Positions 10,198 to 18,907 of a DNA stretch of 64,000 bases are shown in pieces. A model generated the notes under the pieces. That model did no database searches. It was not told the origin of the DNA and saw nothing but the letters and a program-made list of their open reading frames with translations. The DNA lies in assembly GCF_029360805.1 (NCBI RefSeq), contig NZ_JARKNC010000001.1, forward strand, positions 186,001 to 250,000, written 5' to 3'. The position numbers and the translations under genes are program-made. How positions within the stretch are numbered: the first letter of the stretch is position 1; each line of letters begins with the position of its first letter. The DNA comes from Daejeonella sp. JGW-45. Lineage in GTDB: Bacteria; Bacteroidota; Bacteroidia; Sphingobacteriales; Sphingobacteriaceae.

Positions 10198-12405
10198 ATG
10201 ATCGGAAAAAGACCCCGTGGCATCATAAATGCCAGGACGCTGGTGATTGCCATTTTGGGTATCCTCTTTATATCTTTTGTTTCCTACCAGGATCTCGGCA
10301 ATAATGACGACTGGCCTGTCTACGGCGGCGGCAAAGAACGCCTTCAGTATTCGGCCCTCGACCAGATCAACCATGCGAATGTGAAAGACCTGGAAGTCGC
10401 GTGGATCTACAACACAAAGGACAGCGATAAAAGCAGCCAGATCCAGGCCAACCCCTTAATCGTGGACGGCGTATTGTATGGCGTCACTGCCCAGCTTAAG
10501 CTTTTTGCGGCTGATGCGTCGAATGGTAACGAAAAATGGGTATTTAATCCTGCCGACAGTATCCTTGTCGACAATTCCGGTCGTAACAACTATGGCATCA
10601 ATGCCTGCCGGGGCCTTGCTCTTTATAAAAAAGACAAGGGTGAACACTTGCTGTTCTACACAGTGGGCCCTTCATTGTTTTGCATCAACAGCAAAACCGG
10701 AAAGCCCGTTAAGACCTTCGGCAGGAACGGCCGGATCATACTTGAGGAGGGCCTGGATCCTACACGAAACCTTAAGCACCTCCGCGTTACCTCTACCACC
10801 CCGGGGATCATCTTTAAGGACCTGCTTATTGTGGGCACCAGCCTCTCAGAAGAAGAAGAAGCAGCACCGGGACATATCCGGGCTTTTGATGTGCATACCG
10901 GGGCTATGAAATGGCTGTTCCGGACTATCCCTGCTCCCGGGGAGGCCGGTTTCGACTCCTGGGAAGACCCCAAAGCCTACAAGTTTGTCGGCGGTGCCAA
11001 TGCCTGGGGCGGACTTACACTGGACGAAAAAAGAGGCATGGTGTTCGCATCAACAGGCACAACAAACCCTGATTTCTACGGAGGCAAGCGTAAGGGCGAT
11101 AACCTTTTCGGGAATAGCGTCCTTGCCCTGGATGCAGCAACAGGAAAGTACAGATGGCATTTTCAAACCATCCACCACGATCTCTGGGACTGGGATCTGC
11201 CGACGTCTCCGGTATTGGTAACCGTCAGGAAAGACCGGAAAAAGGTCGACGCCGTTGTGCAGGTAACCAAGCACGGTTTCATATTTATGCTCGACCGTGA
11301 AACTGGTAAACCCGTATACCCGGTTAACGAAAAGCCGGTGCCGACAGATTCAGACCTTACCGGCGAACAGCCTTCGCCAACTCAACCCTTCCCTACAGTC
11401 ATCCCGGCCTTCGCCAGGCAAAGCTTTACCGGGGCCGATCTTAATCCCCTGGTACCCGATTCATCAAAAGCCGATCTTAAACAGCGCTTTCTGTCGTATA
11501 AACGCGGGCCGATGTTTACAACCCCGAGCAAACAGGGAACCCTTGTACTGCCCGGCTTAACCGGGGGTGCCGAATGGGGCGGCCCTTCGTTCGACCCGCA
11601 AAGCGGCATCCTGTATATAAATTCTACCGAAATGCCCTGGATCATCACCATGGTCGACGCGAAAGACAAGGCCGTGCCGGCATCCAACCAAACCAATCTG
11701 GAGGCGGGGAAGACCCTGTTCACCAGGAACTGCGCCGGCTGCCACGGTGCCGACCGGAAAGGATCGGGAGCATTCCCTCCATTGCTCGACCTGGAGAAAA
11801 GATATGACGAGGCTGGCTTCAAAGAACTTGTATCCTCCGGCCGGCGGATGATGCCGGGCTTTAAGAACCTGAGCGGGGCCGACAAAACCGCCATTGCTTC
11901 CTACCTCTTAAATATCACATCAAAACAGGGCAAGAAGTTTGTCCAGGAAGCCAGAGTGCGCGACCCGTTCTATAACACACCCTATCGCCTGGGCGGTATT
12001 AAACAATTCCTGACCAAAGAGGGCCACCCGGGAATAGCACCACCATGGGGCACGCTGAACGCCATCGACCTTAACAAGGGTAAGATCCTTTGGAAGAAGC
12101 CTCTGGGCGATGTGCCGGAGTTCAAAGCAAAAGGCATCACAACCGGGACAGAAAACTATGGCGGCTCGGTGGTAACAGCAGGCGGGCTGGTCTTCATTGC
12201 AGCTACCAAAGACGAAAAGTTCAGGGCGTTCGATAAAAAAACAGGCAAGATATTATTTGAGGCACAGCTGCCTGCAGGCGGCTATGCCACACCATCGGTG
12301 TACAGTGTTAACGGCAAGCAATATATCGTGATCGCCTGCGGCGGCGGAAAATTACAGACCAAATCAGGTGATTCGTATGTAGCGTTCTCACTTCCTTCTA
12401 AATAA
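10198..12405 (+). CDS. PQQ-dependent dehydrogenase with inserted cytochrome c domain
   Basis: A 735-residue quinoprotein. A membrane anchor or uncleaved signal lies at about residues 12-30 (TLVIAILGILFISFVSYQ). An eight-bladed propeller of the membrane glucose-dehydrogenase/alcohol-dehydrogenase type follows, starting DWPVYGGGKERLQYSALDQI and with TIHHDLWDWDLPTSPVLV in the middle. A cytochrome c domain is inserted late in the propeller: heme motif CAGCH at residues 512-516, with a likely Met ligand in RRMMPGF. It would oxidise a sugar or alcohol in the periplasm and pass electrons through the heme to the respiratory chain. Bacteria of this group generally need PQQ from outside or from genes elsewhere; none are in this window. 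Its neighbours suggest substrate import, binding and oxidation in one cluster. Confidence 0.88.
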   Translation: MIGKRPRGIINARTLVIAILGILFISFVSYQDLGNNDDWPVYGGGKERLQYSALDQINHANVKDLEVAWIYNTKDSDKSSQIQANPLIVDGVLYGVTAQLKLFAADASNGNEKWVFNPADSILVDNSGRNNYGINACRGLALYKKDKGEHLLFYTVGPSLFCINSKTGKPVKTFGRNGRIILEEGLDPTRNLKHLRVTSTTPGIIFKDLLIVGTSLSEEEEAAPGHIRAFDVHTGAMKWLFRTIPAPGEAGFDSWEDPKAYKFVGGANAWGGLTLDEKRGMVFASTGTTNPDFYGGKRKGDNLFGNSVLALDAATGKYRWHFQTIHHDLWDWDLPTSPVLVTVRKDRKKVDAVVQVTKHGFIFMLDRETGKPVYPVNEKPVPTDSDLTGEQPSPTQPFPTVIPAFARQSFTGADLNPLVPDSSKADLKQRFLSYKRGPMFTTPSKQGTLVLPGLTGGAEWGGPSFDPQSGILYINSTEMPWIITMVDAKDKAVPASNQTNLEAGKTLFTRNCAGCHGADRKGSGAFPPLLDLEKRYDEAGFKELVSSGRRMMPGFKNLSGADKTAIASYLLNITSKQGKKFVQEARVRDPFYNTPYRLGGIKQFLTKEGHPGIAPPWGTLNAIDLNKGKILWKKPLGDVPEFKAKGITTGTENYGGSVVTAGGLVFIAATKDEKFRAFDKKTGKILFEAQLPAGGYATPSVYSVNGKQYIVIACGGGKLQTKSGDSYVAFSLPSK

Positions 12406-12495
12406 CATCCCCCGGTATCTCAGTCAGTTGCTGACACGGAAATCGCAGCCGGTAGAGTTAAATGAATTATCAGACACAAAACAGAAACATATATA

Positions 12496-13242
12496 ATGAC
12501 CACAGAATTTAAAGACCAGGTTGGAATTATAACCGGGGCAGCCTCGGGCCTGGGCGCCGCTATCGCAGTAAAATTATCAGCACAGGGTGTAAAGCTCGCT
12601 TTATTAGACAGAGATGCAGCAGGACTGGAAAAAACGAAAGCAATGCTCAGCTCTGCTTGCGAAACCTACACCCTCGACATTACCAAAGAAGCAGATGTAA
12701 GCTCCGTGATCGAAAAAGTGGGATCTGCTTTCGGACAGATACATATACTGGTGAACTGCGCGGGGATTACCGGCAAAACGAACATCCAAAGCCACGAAGT
12801 AAGTGTGGAAGATATGAAGCTGGTGTTCGATATTAATTTCACCGGCTCCTTCCTGACCTCGAAATACTCCCTCCCCTGGATGCTGAAGAATAATTACGGC
12901 CGCATCCTGCACATCGCCTCCATCTCTGGCAAGGAAGGGAACGCCGGAATGCTGGCTTACTCTTCCTCAAAAGCCGCGGTGATCGGGATGACCAAAGTAC
13001 AGGGCAAAGAATATGCTGAAACCGGCATCACCGTCAATGCGCTGGCGCCGGCAGTGATCCGGACAGCCATGGTAGAGGCCATGCCGGCAGAACAGGTGAA
13101 ATACATGACTGACAAGATCCCTATGAAGCGCTGCGGTGCCCTGGAAGAGGCGGCAGATACCGCTGCGTTCATCGTATCTCCAGCCTGCAGCTTTACTACG
13201 GCGTTTACGTTCGACCTTTCCGGCGGAAGGGCAACCTATTAA
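12496..13242 (+). CDS. SDR family NAD(P)-dependent oxidoreductase (FabG-like)
   Basis: A 248-residue classical short-chain dehydrogenase. The cofactor motif TGAASGLG is at about residues 14-21 and the NCAG motif at about 88. The catalytic Tyr/Lys pair is in YSSSKAA (about residue 155), and the C-terminal NALAPAVIRTAM loop fits. It oxidises or reduces a hydroxyl/keto group in the cytoplasm. The position between the PQQ dehydrogenase and the creatininase-like gene suggests the second oxidation step of the same pathway; the substrate is not known. Confidence 0.88.
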   Translation: MTTEFKDQVGIITGAASGLGAAIAVKLSAQGVKLALLDRDAAGLEKTKAMLSSACETYTLDITKEADVSSVIEKVGSAFGQIHILVNCAGITGKTNIQSHEVSVEDMKLVFDINFTGSFLTSKYSLPWMLKNNYGRILHIASISGKEGNAGMLAYSSSKAAVIGMTKVQGKEYAETGITVNALAPAVIRTAMVEAMPAEQVKYMTDKIPMKRCGALEEAADTAAFIVSPACSFTTAFTFDLSGGRATY

Positions 13243-13347
13243 TGATCAATGGAAAATAATTTCAGTTTTATGTAGGAATCCATGCATCAGAATAAAAAAC
13301 TAATTCTTAAAATTACATTATCCGCGCCGCGGTAAAACGATACAATT

Positions 13348-14112
13348 ATGATTTGGGATCAACTAACATCAAAGCAGCTGTCTGACTTAGACAAAAACAC
13401 ACCGGTATTTTTAAATATCGCGGCCACCGAGCAGCATGGCGCGCATCTGCCGGTAGCTACCGACAGGATGATCGGCGGCCACTTTCTGAATCTGCTCAAC
13501 GAGGAGATCCCGGACAAGATACTGATCCTGCCGCCGGTAGCTGTAGGCTGTTCAGACCATCACATGGAATTTACAGGCAGCCTGAGCCTCAGCCACGCCA
13601 CGTTTGCTGCAGTGGTGAAAGATATCGTGCAGTCGGTGATCCATCATGGCTTTCATAAGATCATCCTGCTGAACAGCCACGGAGGTAACCAGGGCATTAT
13701 GACCGTGATCCTCGAGCAGCTTGGTTTTGCTAATCCCAAATCTCATATCCTCGGTGCCACCTGGTGGACGCTGGCGAAACCCGAATTACTGAAGATCACC
13801 GAAACCGGCCCGGGCGGTACCGGCCATGCATGTGAATTTGAGACTTCCTTAATGAAGGTTATCGCGCCCGACCTGGTCAATGAAGACCTCATCGCTGCCG
13901 GGGGAAATGTTCCTACCTTCTACCTGGCCGAAGGCGATATGCTCCAGGGCGGAAAGGTTTCGTACTACCGCACCATGAAAGCCATGACACCAAACGGGGT
14001 ATATGGCGATCCGCGCAGCTCATCCCCTGAAAAGGGAAAGAGGATAGCAGCAGCCGTTGTGGAGGCGCTGAAGGACCTGGTTAACGAGGTAGCCGCGTTA
14101 AAAGCGAAGTAA
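13348..14112 (+). CDS. Creatininase family amidohydrolase
   Basis: A 254-residue protein with the metal-binding signatures of the creatinine amidohydrolase fold: TEQHGAHLPVATD near residues 27-39, NSHGGNQG at about 110, and GTGHACEFETSL at about 155. These supply the His/Asp/Glu ligands for two metal ions. Family members open cyclic amides or lactone-like rings, or act on peptides as MftE does. It closes the PQQ/SDR gene set in the same orientation, so a ring-opening hydrolysis after oxidation is plausible. A role as a lactonase for the oxidised sugar is an inference only. Confidence 0.85.
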   Translation: MIWDQLTSKQLSDLDKNTPVFLNIAATEQHGAHLPVATDRMIGGHFLNLLNEEIPDKILILPPVAVGCSDHHMEFTGSLSLSHATFAAVVKDIVQSVIHHGFHKIILLNSHGGNQGIMTVILEQLGFANPKSHILGATWWTLAKPELLKITETGPGGTGHACEFETSLMKVIAPDLVNEDLIAAGGNVPTFYLAEGDMLQGGKVSYYRTMKAMTPNGVYGDPRSSSPEKGKRIAAAVVEALKDLVNEVAALKAK

Positions 14113-14182
14113 CCGGGACGGAATAAAGGTCTGAGATTCGGCCTTCGCCGGAACAATAAAAGCATATCGGTATATTTGGGCA

Positions 14183-15040
14183 ATGAGATGGATAACACGC
14201 GAACGTCCCAAGATCGACCGTCTTGCCTGCCCCTGGCTGATAAAAAGATTTATCGACCCGGAGGCAGAGATATTCTATGTCCCCCTCCGCGATGTAATCC
14301 GCAGGGCAGAGGAGCTTAACGCAACGCCCTTCGATATCCCGGATGTGGAGTTCACACATTACCAGGATAAATGCACCTTCGATTGCTTCCTGGAGAAGTA
14401 TAAGCTTGATGACCCGGCGCTCCTGACAATGGCTTTGATCGTACGGGGGGCCGATACCGACGCGCATCATTTGGCCAGCCAGGCTTCCGGCCTGTGGGCC
14501 ATTTCCGCCGGACTAGCCTTTAACTATAAAGACGATAAGGAGCTGCTGGAACAAGCTGAAGTGATCTACGACGCCCTGTATAGCTGGGCCAGGCACCTGC
14601 AGGATATAAAACACACTCAAAATCCAACTGATCATATCTTGCTGGAGGTATATAATAAGTACCTCAGGCATAAAAAGAGTGAGAAGAAAACACCCGAATG
14701 GGTGAACGAATTTAAGGAGCTCATCCAGGACCAGATAGACCTGAATCTTAGCCTCAGCCTCAAAGAGATATCCGGGGAGCTTAAGGTGCACCCTGCTTAC
14801 CTGTCGAGGGAGTTCTCACGTCATTTCGACGACCTGTCCTTTGGAGATTATATCCGGAAGCTCAGGATCGAAAAGGCATTAAAGCTTATGGAGGAAACCG
14901 ATTATTCTTTATCAGAGATCGCCTACCTGACCGGCTTTTCAGATCAGAGCCACTTCACCCGGATATTCAGGAAACAACTCGGCCAGAGCCCGTCCATGCA
15001 CAAAAGAACGCTGAAAGGTAAAAAGAATACCAAAGGTTAA
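14183..15040 (+). CDS. ChrB-type chromate sensor domain fused to AraC-type DNA-binding domain
   Basis: A 285-residue protein. Residues 1-150 match the ChrB C-terminal domain: the opening RWITRERPKIDRLACPWLIK, then PFDIPDVEFTHYQDKCTFD and LIVRGADTDAHHLA. Residues 180-280 form an AraC/XylS double helix-turn-helix (LSLKEISGELKVHPAYLSRE, and YSLSEIAYLTGFSDQSHFTR). In proteobacteria ChrB is a separate regulator or enzyme; here the sensor-like part is joined directly to an AraC reader. It stands two genes upstream of ChrA on the same strand, so it probably senses chromate or oxidative stress and controls that gene. The start has no clear ribosome site. Confidence 0.82.
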   Translation: MRWITRERPKIDRLACPWLIKRFIDPEAEIFYVPLRDVIRRAEELNATPFDIPDVEFTHYQDKCTFDCFLEKYKLDDPALLTMALIVRGADTDAHHLASQASGLWAISAGLAFNYKDDKELLEQAEVIYDALYSWARHLQDIKHTQNPTDHILLEVYNKYLRHKKSEKKTPEWVNEFKELIQDQIDLNLSLSLKEISGELKVHPAYLSREFSRHFDDLSFGDYIRKLRIEKALKLMEETDYSLSEIAYLTGFSDQSHFTRIFRKQLGQSPSMHKRTLKGKKNTKG

Positions 15041-15121
15041 ATCTGTTCTATTTTACTGGCACAGGCATGTGTTATACTTGTATCCCGACCAGCTGATCAC
15101 ATTTAGCGGTTCGGGTTTATA

Positions 15122-15667
15122 ATGATCTCTATTATCAAACACCTGAGTTTAGTTTACATCCCTTTATTATCAATCGCCAGTACCGGGTATTCTCAGGACA
15201 AACGAACTGAGACCGAGCCATCTCCTCCTGCAATAGTATATCCACGTATAGCAGGCTATGTCGGAATCGTACATCCATTGGCAAGCTTTGATAAAGATGG
15301 CACACATACAAACTTCGGGACCAGTTATACAGTTGGAATGCCGGTAGGGATCAACCTGTGGAAGACTGGAAAAGTCGGGTTTTCGTTTGAGGTTGTTCCA
15401 CACATACGGGCGGAAAACGGTACCAGTAAGATGAGCAATTTCTTATTCCATCCGGGTATCTTATTCGCTCTGGGCAATGGCTACACTTTTGCCGGCAGGG
15501 CAGCTTTTGAAACTTCCGGCAGGTATGGCTTTACGCCGGTTTTAAACAAAGTAATCAAGAAGAATAAGCATAACAATTACTTTGCAGCATTGCCCCTGCC
15601 TGTCCGGTTTGGAAATGACCGGCCTTCCTCCTTTGCAGTAGCATTTCAATTTGGTATTGGATTTTAA
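15122..15667 (+). CDS. Small secreted protein between ChrB-AraC and ChrA
   Basis: A 181-residue protein with a signal peptide (about residues 1-24, ending STGYSQ). The rest alternates short hydrophobic beta segments with glycine-rich turns (VGIVHPLASF, YTVGMPVGINL, PVRFGNDRPSSFAVAFQFG) and ends in phenylalanine. This suggests a small outer-membrane beta barrel. The stop is 5 bases from the ChrA start, so the two are co-transcribed. No known family was recognised; a link to chromate handling rests on position only. Confidence 0.6.
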   Translation: MISIIKHLSLVYIPLLSIASTGYSQDKRTETEPSPPAIVYPRIAGYVGIVHPLASFDKDGTHTNFGTSYTVGMPVGINLWKTGKVGFSFEVVPHIRAENGTSKMSNFLFHPGILFALGNGYTFAGRAAFETSGRYGFTPVLNKVIKKNKHNNYFAALPLPVRFGNDRPSSFAVAFQFGIGF

Positions 15668-15672
15668 GCGAT

Positions 15673-16836
15673 ATGGCAAACAGTAACTACTCATTGAAAG
15701 ATCTGACCCTGTACTTCCTGAAGCTCGGAACCTGGGGCTTTGGCGGCCCGGTGGCATTAGTCGGCTATATGCACAGGGACCTGGTCGAAAATAAGAAATG
15801 GATCACCGAGGACGAGTATAAAGAAGGAATGGCCCTGGCCCAGCTCGCCCCCGGGCCCCTTGCAGCCCAGCTTGGCATATACATCGGCTTCGTACATTAC
15901 GGATTGCTGGGCGCAACCCTGACCGGCCTGGCTTTTGTGCTGCCCTCCTTCATTATGGTTGTTTTGCTGGGGATGGCCTACAAGCTTTACAGCGGCCTTT
16001 CCTGGATGCAGGCCATATTTTATGGCGTATCCGCATCCGTTATCGGGATCATCAGCATCAGCGCTTATAAACTCACTGTTAAATCTATCAGTAAATTCAC
16101 GTTGCCAGCGATGAGAGCTAACTGGCTATTATGGATATTATATCTCATTGGGGTCGTCATCACTGTGATCACCCAGAGAGAGGAGGTACTATTGTTTATC
16201 CTGACCGGGGTAATATATATGATCATTAAAGTCCCTCCCCAATGGGCCAGGCGTAACCCGGTATTACCTTCGTTCCTGCTCGCCGGAATGGTTTTTTGGG
16301 AGTCGGGAAATAATGAGCTGGTTAAGATCGGGCTGTTCTTTCTTAAAGCCGGGGCATTTGTATTTGGAAGCGGCTTAGCTATTGTTCCCTTCCTTCATGC
16401 CGGGGTTGTTCAGGAATATGGCTGGCTGACCGAGTCGGAGTTTGTTGACTCGGTGGCTGTTGCAATGATCACCCCCGGACCGGTTGTCATCACCGTTGGA
16501 TTTATCGGCTATCTGGTCTCCGGCTTTCCCGGGGCATCAGTGGCAGCGTTGGCAACCTTCCTGCCCTGCTTCCTTTTCACTGTGATATTAGCCCCTTCAT
16601 TTAAAAGGATAGCCCAGAATAACAGTGTAAAAGCTTTCGTCGGGGGAATCACAGCAAGCGTCATCGGAGCCCTGGTCGGATCGGTTATTATCATAGCCTC
16701 ACGATCTATCGTGGATGTCTGCACAGCCCTGATCGCACTGGCCAGTATCTCTTCACTGCTGTTCATTAAAAAGCTGCAGGAACCGTATGTGATACTAGTT
16801 GCCGCGGTGGTGGGGATGGTGATAAAAGGGTTTTAA
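15673..16836 (+). CDS. chrA: Chromate transporter ChrA
   Basis: A 387-residue membrane protein with the two-fold repeat of the CHR family. The first half starts YFLKLGTWGFGGPVALVGYM and carries ALAQLAPGPLAAQLGIYIG. The second half repeats this as FFLKAGAFVFGSGLAIVPFL and VAMITPGPVVITVGFIGYLV. About ten membrane helices are visible. It exports chromate using the proton or membrane gradient. The ChrB-AraC gene two genes upstream supports chromate regulation, although sulfate-like anions are other possible substrates. Confidence 0.93.
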   Translation: MANSNYSLKDLTLYFLKLGTWGFGGPVALVGYMHRDLVENKKWITEDEYKEGMALAQLAPGPLAAQLGIYIGFVHYGLLGATLTGLAFVLPSFIMVVLLGMAYKLYSGLSWMQAIFYGVSASVIGIISISAYKLTVKSISKFTLPAMRANWLLWILYLIGVVITVITQREEVLLFILTGVIYMIIKVPPQWARRNPVLPSFLLAGMVFWESGNNELVKIGLFFLKAGAFVFGSGLAIVPFLHAGVVQEYGWLTESEFVDSVAVAMITPGPVVITVGFIGYLVSGFPGASVAALATFLPCFLFTVILAPSFKRIAQNNSVKAFVGGITASVIGALVGSVIIIASRSIVDVCTALIALASISSLLFIKKLQEPYVILVAAVVGMVIKGF

Positions 16837-16882
16837 ATCTGACCTTATAGCTCATTCAGTAATTCGTCTGAAAGCTGGAACC

Positions 16883-18259
16883 TCACGGCGCTTGCTCCTC
16901 TACCCCTGCTTCCTCCGCCAGCTTAACCATCCCATTCACTATCGTACTTTGTACCCCTGCTGCCCATTGCCCGGGCAGACCGAATAGTATATTCGCCAGG
17001 AAGCCCTCGTATTTACCTTCTTTTAAGATCCGTTCTGAAGGAATATAAGTCATGATGTCGTTGCTATAGCCCATTACAAATAGCTGCTGACCGAAAATCT
17101 TTTTGAGATCAATGCCGTACTGAACGACCACCTCCCCACCCATAGCCATAATAGGCTGTTCGCCCAGTTTCCAGACCTGTATCGGATAAGGATATGATTT
17201 AGGAAGGCTTTCTCCCCTCCTGGCTTTTTCGAGCATCCGTGCGGCCCAGGCCTGCTGGTATTTTGACGGGTCTTTCTTCATCCTCTCCAGCTCTTCGATG
17301 GTATAAGGTGCAGCGAAAGGCAGATCAATTTCCCTGTAGGCGGTTGCCAGCTCAGGAGATAATTCTTTCATATCATCTTCCATCACACGGCCGACGGCTG
17401 CTGCCAGCTCTGTTCCGTATTGCTTTGCCCAGGCTATAGTGTTGCGGGGTATGGCATTTTGGTCGGCCCCGGTACTCTGAAAAAATAAAGCCGTAGCGCC
17501 AGGGTGTAACTTTTCGAGTTCTATCTGTGCAAAGCCGGGGTAATCGCCCGACCATTTATCGAGACTTAAAACAGAAGGGTGGCATGAATAACCGAACGCG
17601 ATCGCCTTCAGCTTATTTTTTCTGTTTACCACTTTAATTACCGGCACAGCATAGTCATTTGGCCCCTCTAATTCCGTCTGCCGGCTTAATGCAGCCTCGC
17701 TATTGTTCCGGCGGTTAACCTGGAAGCGCGTAACTCCATTTTCAGAGTAGACCTTAACCGGTTCAAGGTCCCTTATCGCAGAGCCGACCAGGTTCACGAT
17801 CTGCTCTTCAAATTTTATGGTATACACCCTGCTTCGCTCTTTCAGCTCATCAGTAATAGGATATACATCGTATAAATAATTATCCAACACAGGTCCCGAA
17901 TGAGTATGGGAAGCATTCAGTATGATCCGGGATCTGGACAGGGAGTATTTCGTCTCCAAACGCTCGCGGATACGAATGGAAATATTACGGGGAATGCCGT
18001 TCAGGTCCATCGTGATAAGAACAGCCCTTCTCCCTTTTGCATCCTCCATGATCAATGCCTTCGCCCAAAGATCGTGGATTTTGCCTTCAGAAGGTTTGGT
18101 CCTCGAACCAAAGCCCGCCAGCCACATGGGCTGTTGGGGAGTAATATTTACCCGGGCAGTACCAGCCCTCCAGGCCCGGGTGCCTTTATCCTGCGCATAA
18201 GAAAATGAGCTGAGCGATGAGAGAAACAGAAAGAGAGTGATCAGGGAAAGTCTTATCAT
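16883..18259 (-). CDS. Neutral/alkaline ceramidase N-terminal-domain hydrolase
   Basis: A 458-residue exported protein (signal about residues 1-22, ending SSFSYA). It matches the N-terminal catalytic domain of the neutral/alkaline ceramidase family: GTARVNITPQQPMWLAGFGS at the start, then LNASHTHSGPVLDNY with zinc-binding histidines, and SCHPSVLSLDKWSGDYPG further on. It is shorter than full neutral ceramidases (about 650-700 residues) and lacks their C-terminal domain, as do many Bacteroidota relatives. The substrate may be a ceramide or another amide. It is a single gene with a TTACGTAA pair upstream. Confidence 0.83.
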   Translation of the reverse strand: MIRLSLITLFLFLSSLSSFSYAQDKGTRAWRAGTARVNITPQQPMWLAGFGSRTKPSEGKIHDLWAKALIMEDAKGRRAVLITMDLNGIPRNISIRIRERLETKYSLSRSRIILNASHTHSGPVLDNYLYDVYPITDELKERSRVYTIKFEEQIVNLVGSAIRDLEPVKVYSENGVTRFQVNRRNNSEAALSRQTELEGPNDYAVPVIKVVNRKNKLKAIAFGYSCHPSVLSLDKWSGDYPGFAQIELEKLHPGATALFFQSTGADQNAIPRNTIAWAKQYGTELAAAVGRVMEDDMKELSPELATAYREIDLPFAAPYTIEELERMKKDPSKYQQAWAARMLEKARRGESLPKSYPYPIQVWKLGEQPIMAMGGEVVVQYGIDLKKIFGQQLFVMGYSNDIMTYIPSERILKEGKYEGFLANILFGLPGQWAAGVQSTIVNGMVKLAEEAGVEEQAP

Positions 18260-18272
18260 GAGGAGATTTCGT

Positions 18273-18302
18273 TTACGTAACCGAAGATAAAACTTTACGT
18301 AA
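18273..18302. promoter_or_regulatory. Two TTACGTAA palindromes two helical turns apart
   Basis: TTACGTAA occurs at 18273-18280 and 18295-18302, with centres 22 bases apart, just upstream of the ceramidase-like gene (start 18259). Both are perfect 8-bp palindromes, flanked on one or both sides by matching bases (TTTACGTAAA for the second). Spacing by two DNA turns fits an operator bound by a dimeric regulator on one face. The regulator is not identified. Confidence 0.45.
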
Positions 18303-18339
18303 ACAAATTGCCATTGTCAAAGCAATTCCCTTTGCAGAA

Positions 18340-18702
18340 CTAATCGTAAAAGAACTGTTCCGAAATTATTTTCCCATTCTCTGTGCGGTAGAGGCAGATC
18401 TCCTCCATGTGCACGTTACCCGCGCCTTTAAAGTCGGCGGTCATTGATGTCTTCACAGTAAAAAAACTGCCGGCCACCAGGGGCTCACTGATCTCGTAGG
18501 AATGAACCTTCTCCACCTGCTCAGTAAACTTCTTCCCCTTTTCGATCATTGCGTCCCGTCCAATGGTCTCGATGGGGAACATAGGGCTTTCTTTTGCTTC
18601 GATACCCCTGGCGTTTTCGGCAAACAATTCGCGGTAAGCACGTTCCCATTGGTTGGTTTGGCAATACTCAACCAGCTTATCTGCAATTTCTTTTGTCTCC
18701 AT
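18340..18702 (-). CDS. SnoaL-like / NTF2-fold protein
   Basis: A 120-residue protein of the SnoaL-like polyketide-cyclase/nuclear-transport-factor-2 fold. It opens with an N-terminal helix pair (ADKLVEYCQTNQWERAYREL), and a curved sheet ends in EEICLYRTENGKIISEQFFY. Such proteins bind small ligands or isomerise them, and most are uncharacterised. It is divergent from the cupin anti-sigma gene at 18908. The specific role is unknown. Confidence 0.75.
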   Translation of the reverse strand: METKEIADKLVEYCQTNQWERAYRELFAENARGIEAKESPMFPIETIGRDAMIEKGKKFTEQVEKVHSYEISEPLVAGSFFTVKTSMTADFKGAGNVHMEEICLYRTENGKIISEQFFYD

Positions 18703-18834
18703 AATTCAGATTCAGGTTTGAACCACTATTGTTGTTAAGTTATGCTAAATTACAAAGCCCGGCTATTAGCCGTTTATCCTTTTTGCGATAAAACTGGTAC
18801 GATATTCTGGTATGTGGTATGAGTTATTGCCTCC

Positions 18835-18842
18835 TATATTTG
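18835..18842 (+). promoter_or_regulatory. TATATTTG, Bacteroidota -7 promoter box
   Basis: TATATTTG is a perfect match to the TAnnTTTG -7 box of Bacteroidota primary-sigma promoters. It lies about 65 bases before the TTG at 18908. Transcription would begin near 18849, downstream of the ATG at 18812, and this favours the TTG start of the next gene. No strong -33 TTTG is visible. Confidence 0.5.
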
Positions 18843-18907
18843 CATTATATTTCCGTAAATTAGATAAACCCGCATCCAGGTCCGGGTTATACAACACATT
18901 TTTAACA

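Noticed and set aside
11382-11894. Minus-strand open frame of 170 codons inside the PQQ dehydrogenase
   Set aside because: Antisense to the heme and propeller coding region, no motif of its own.
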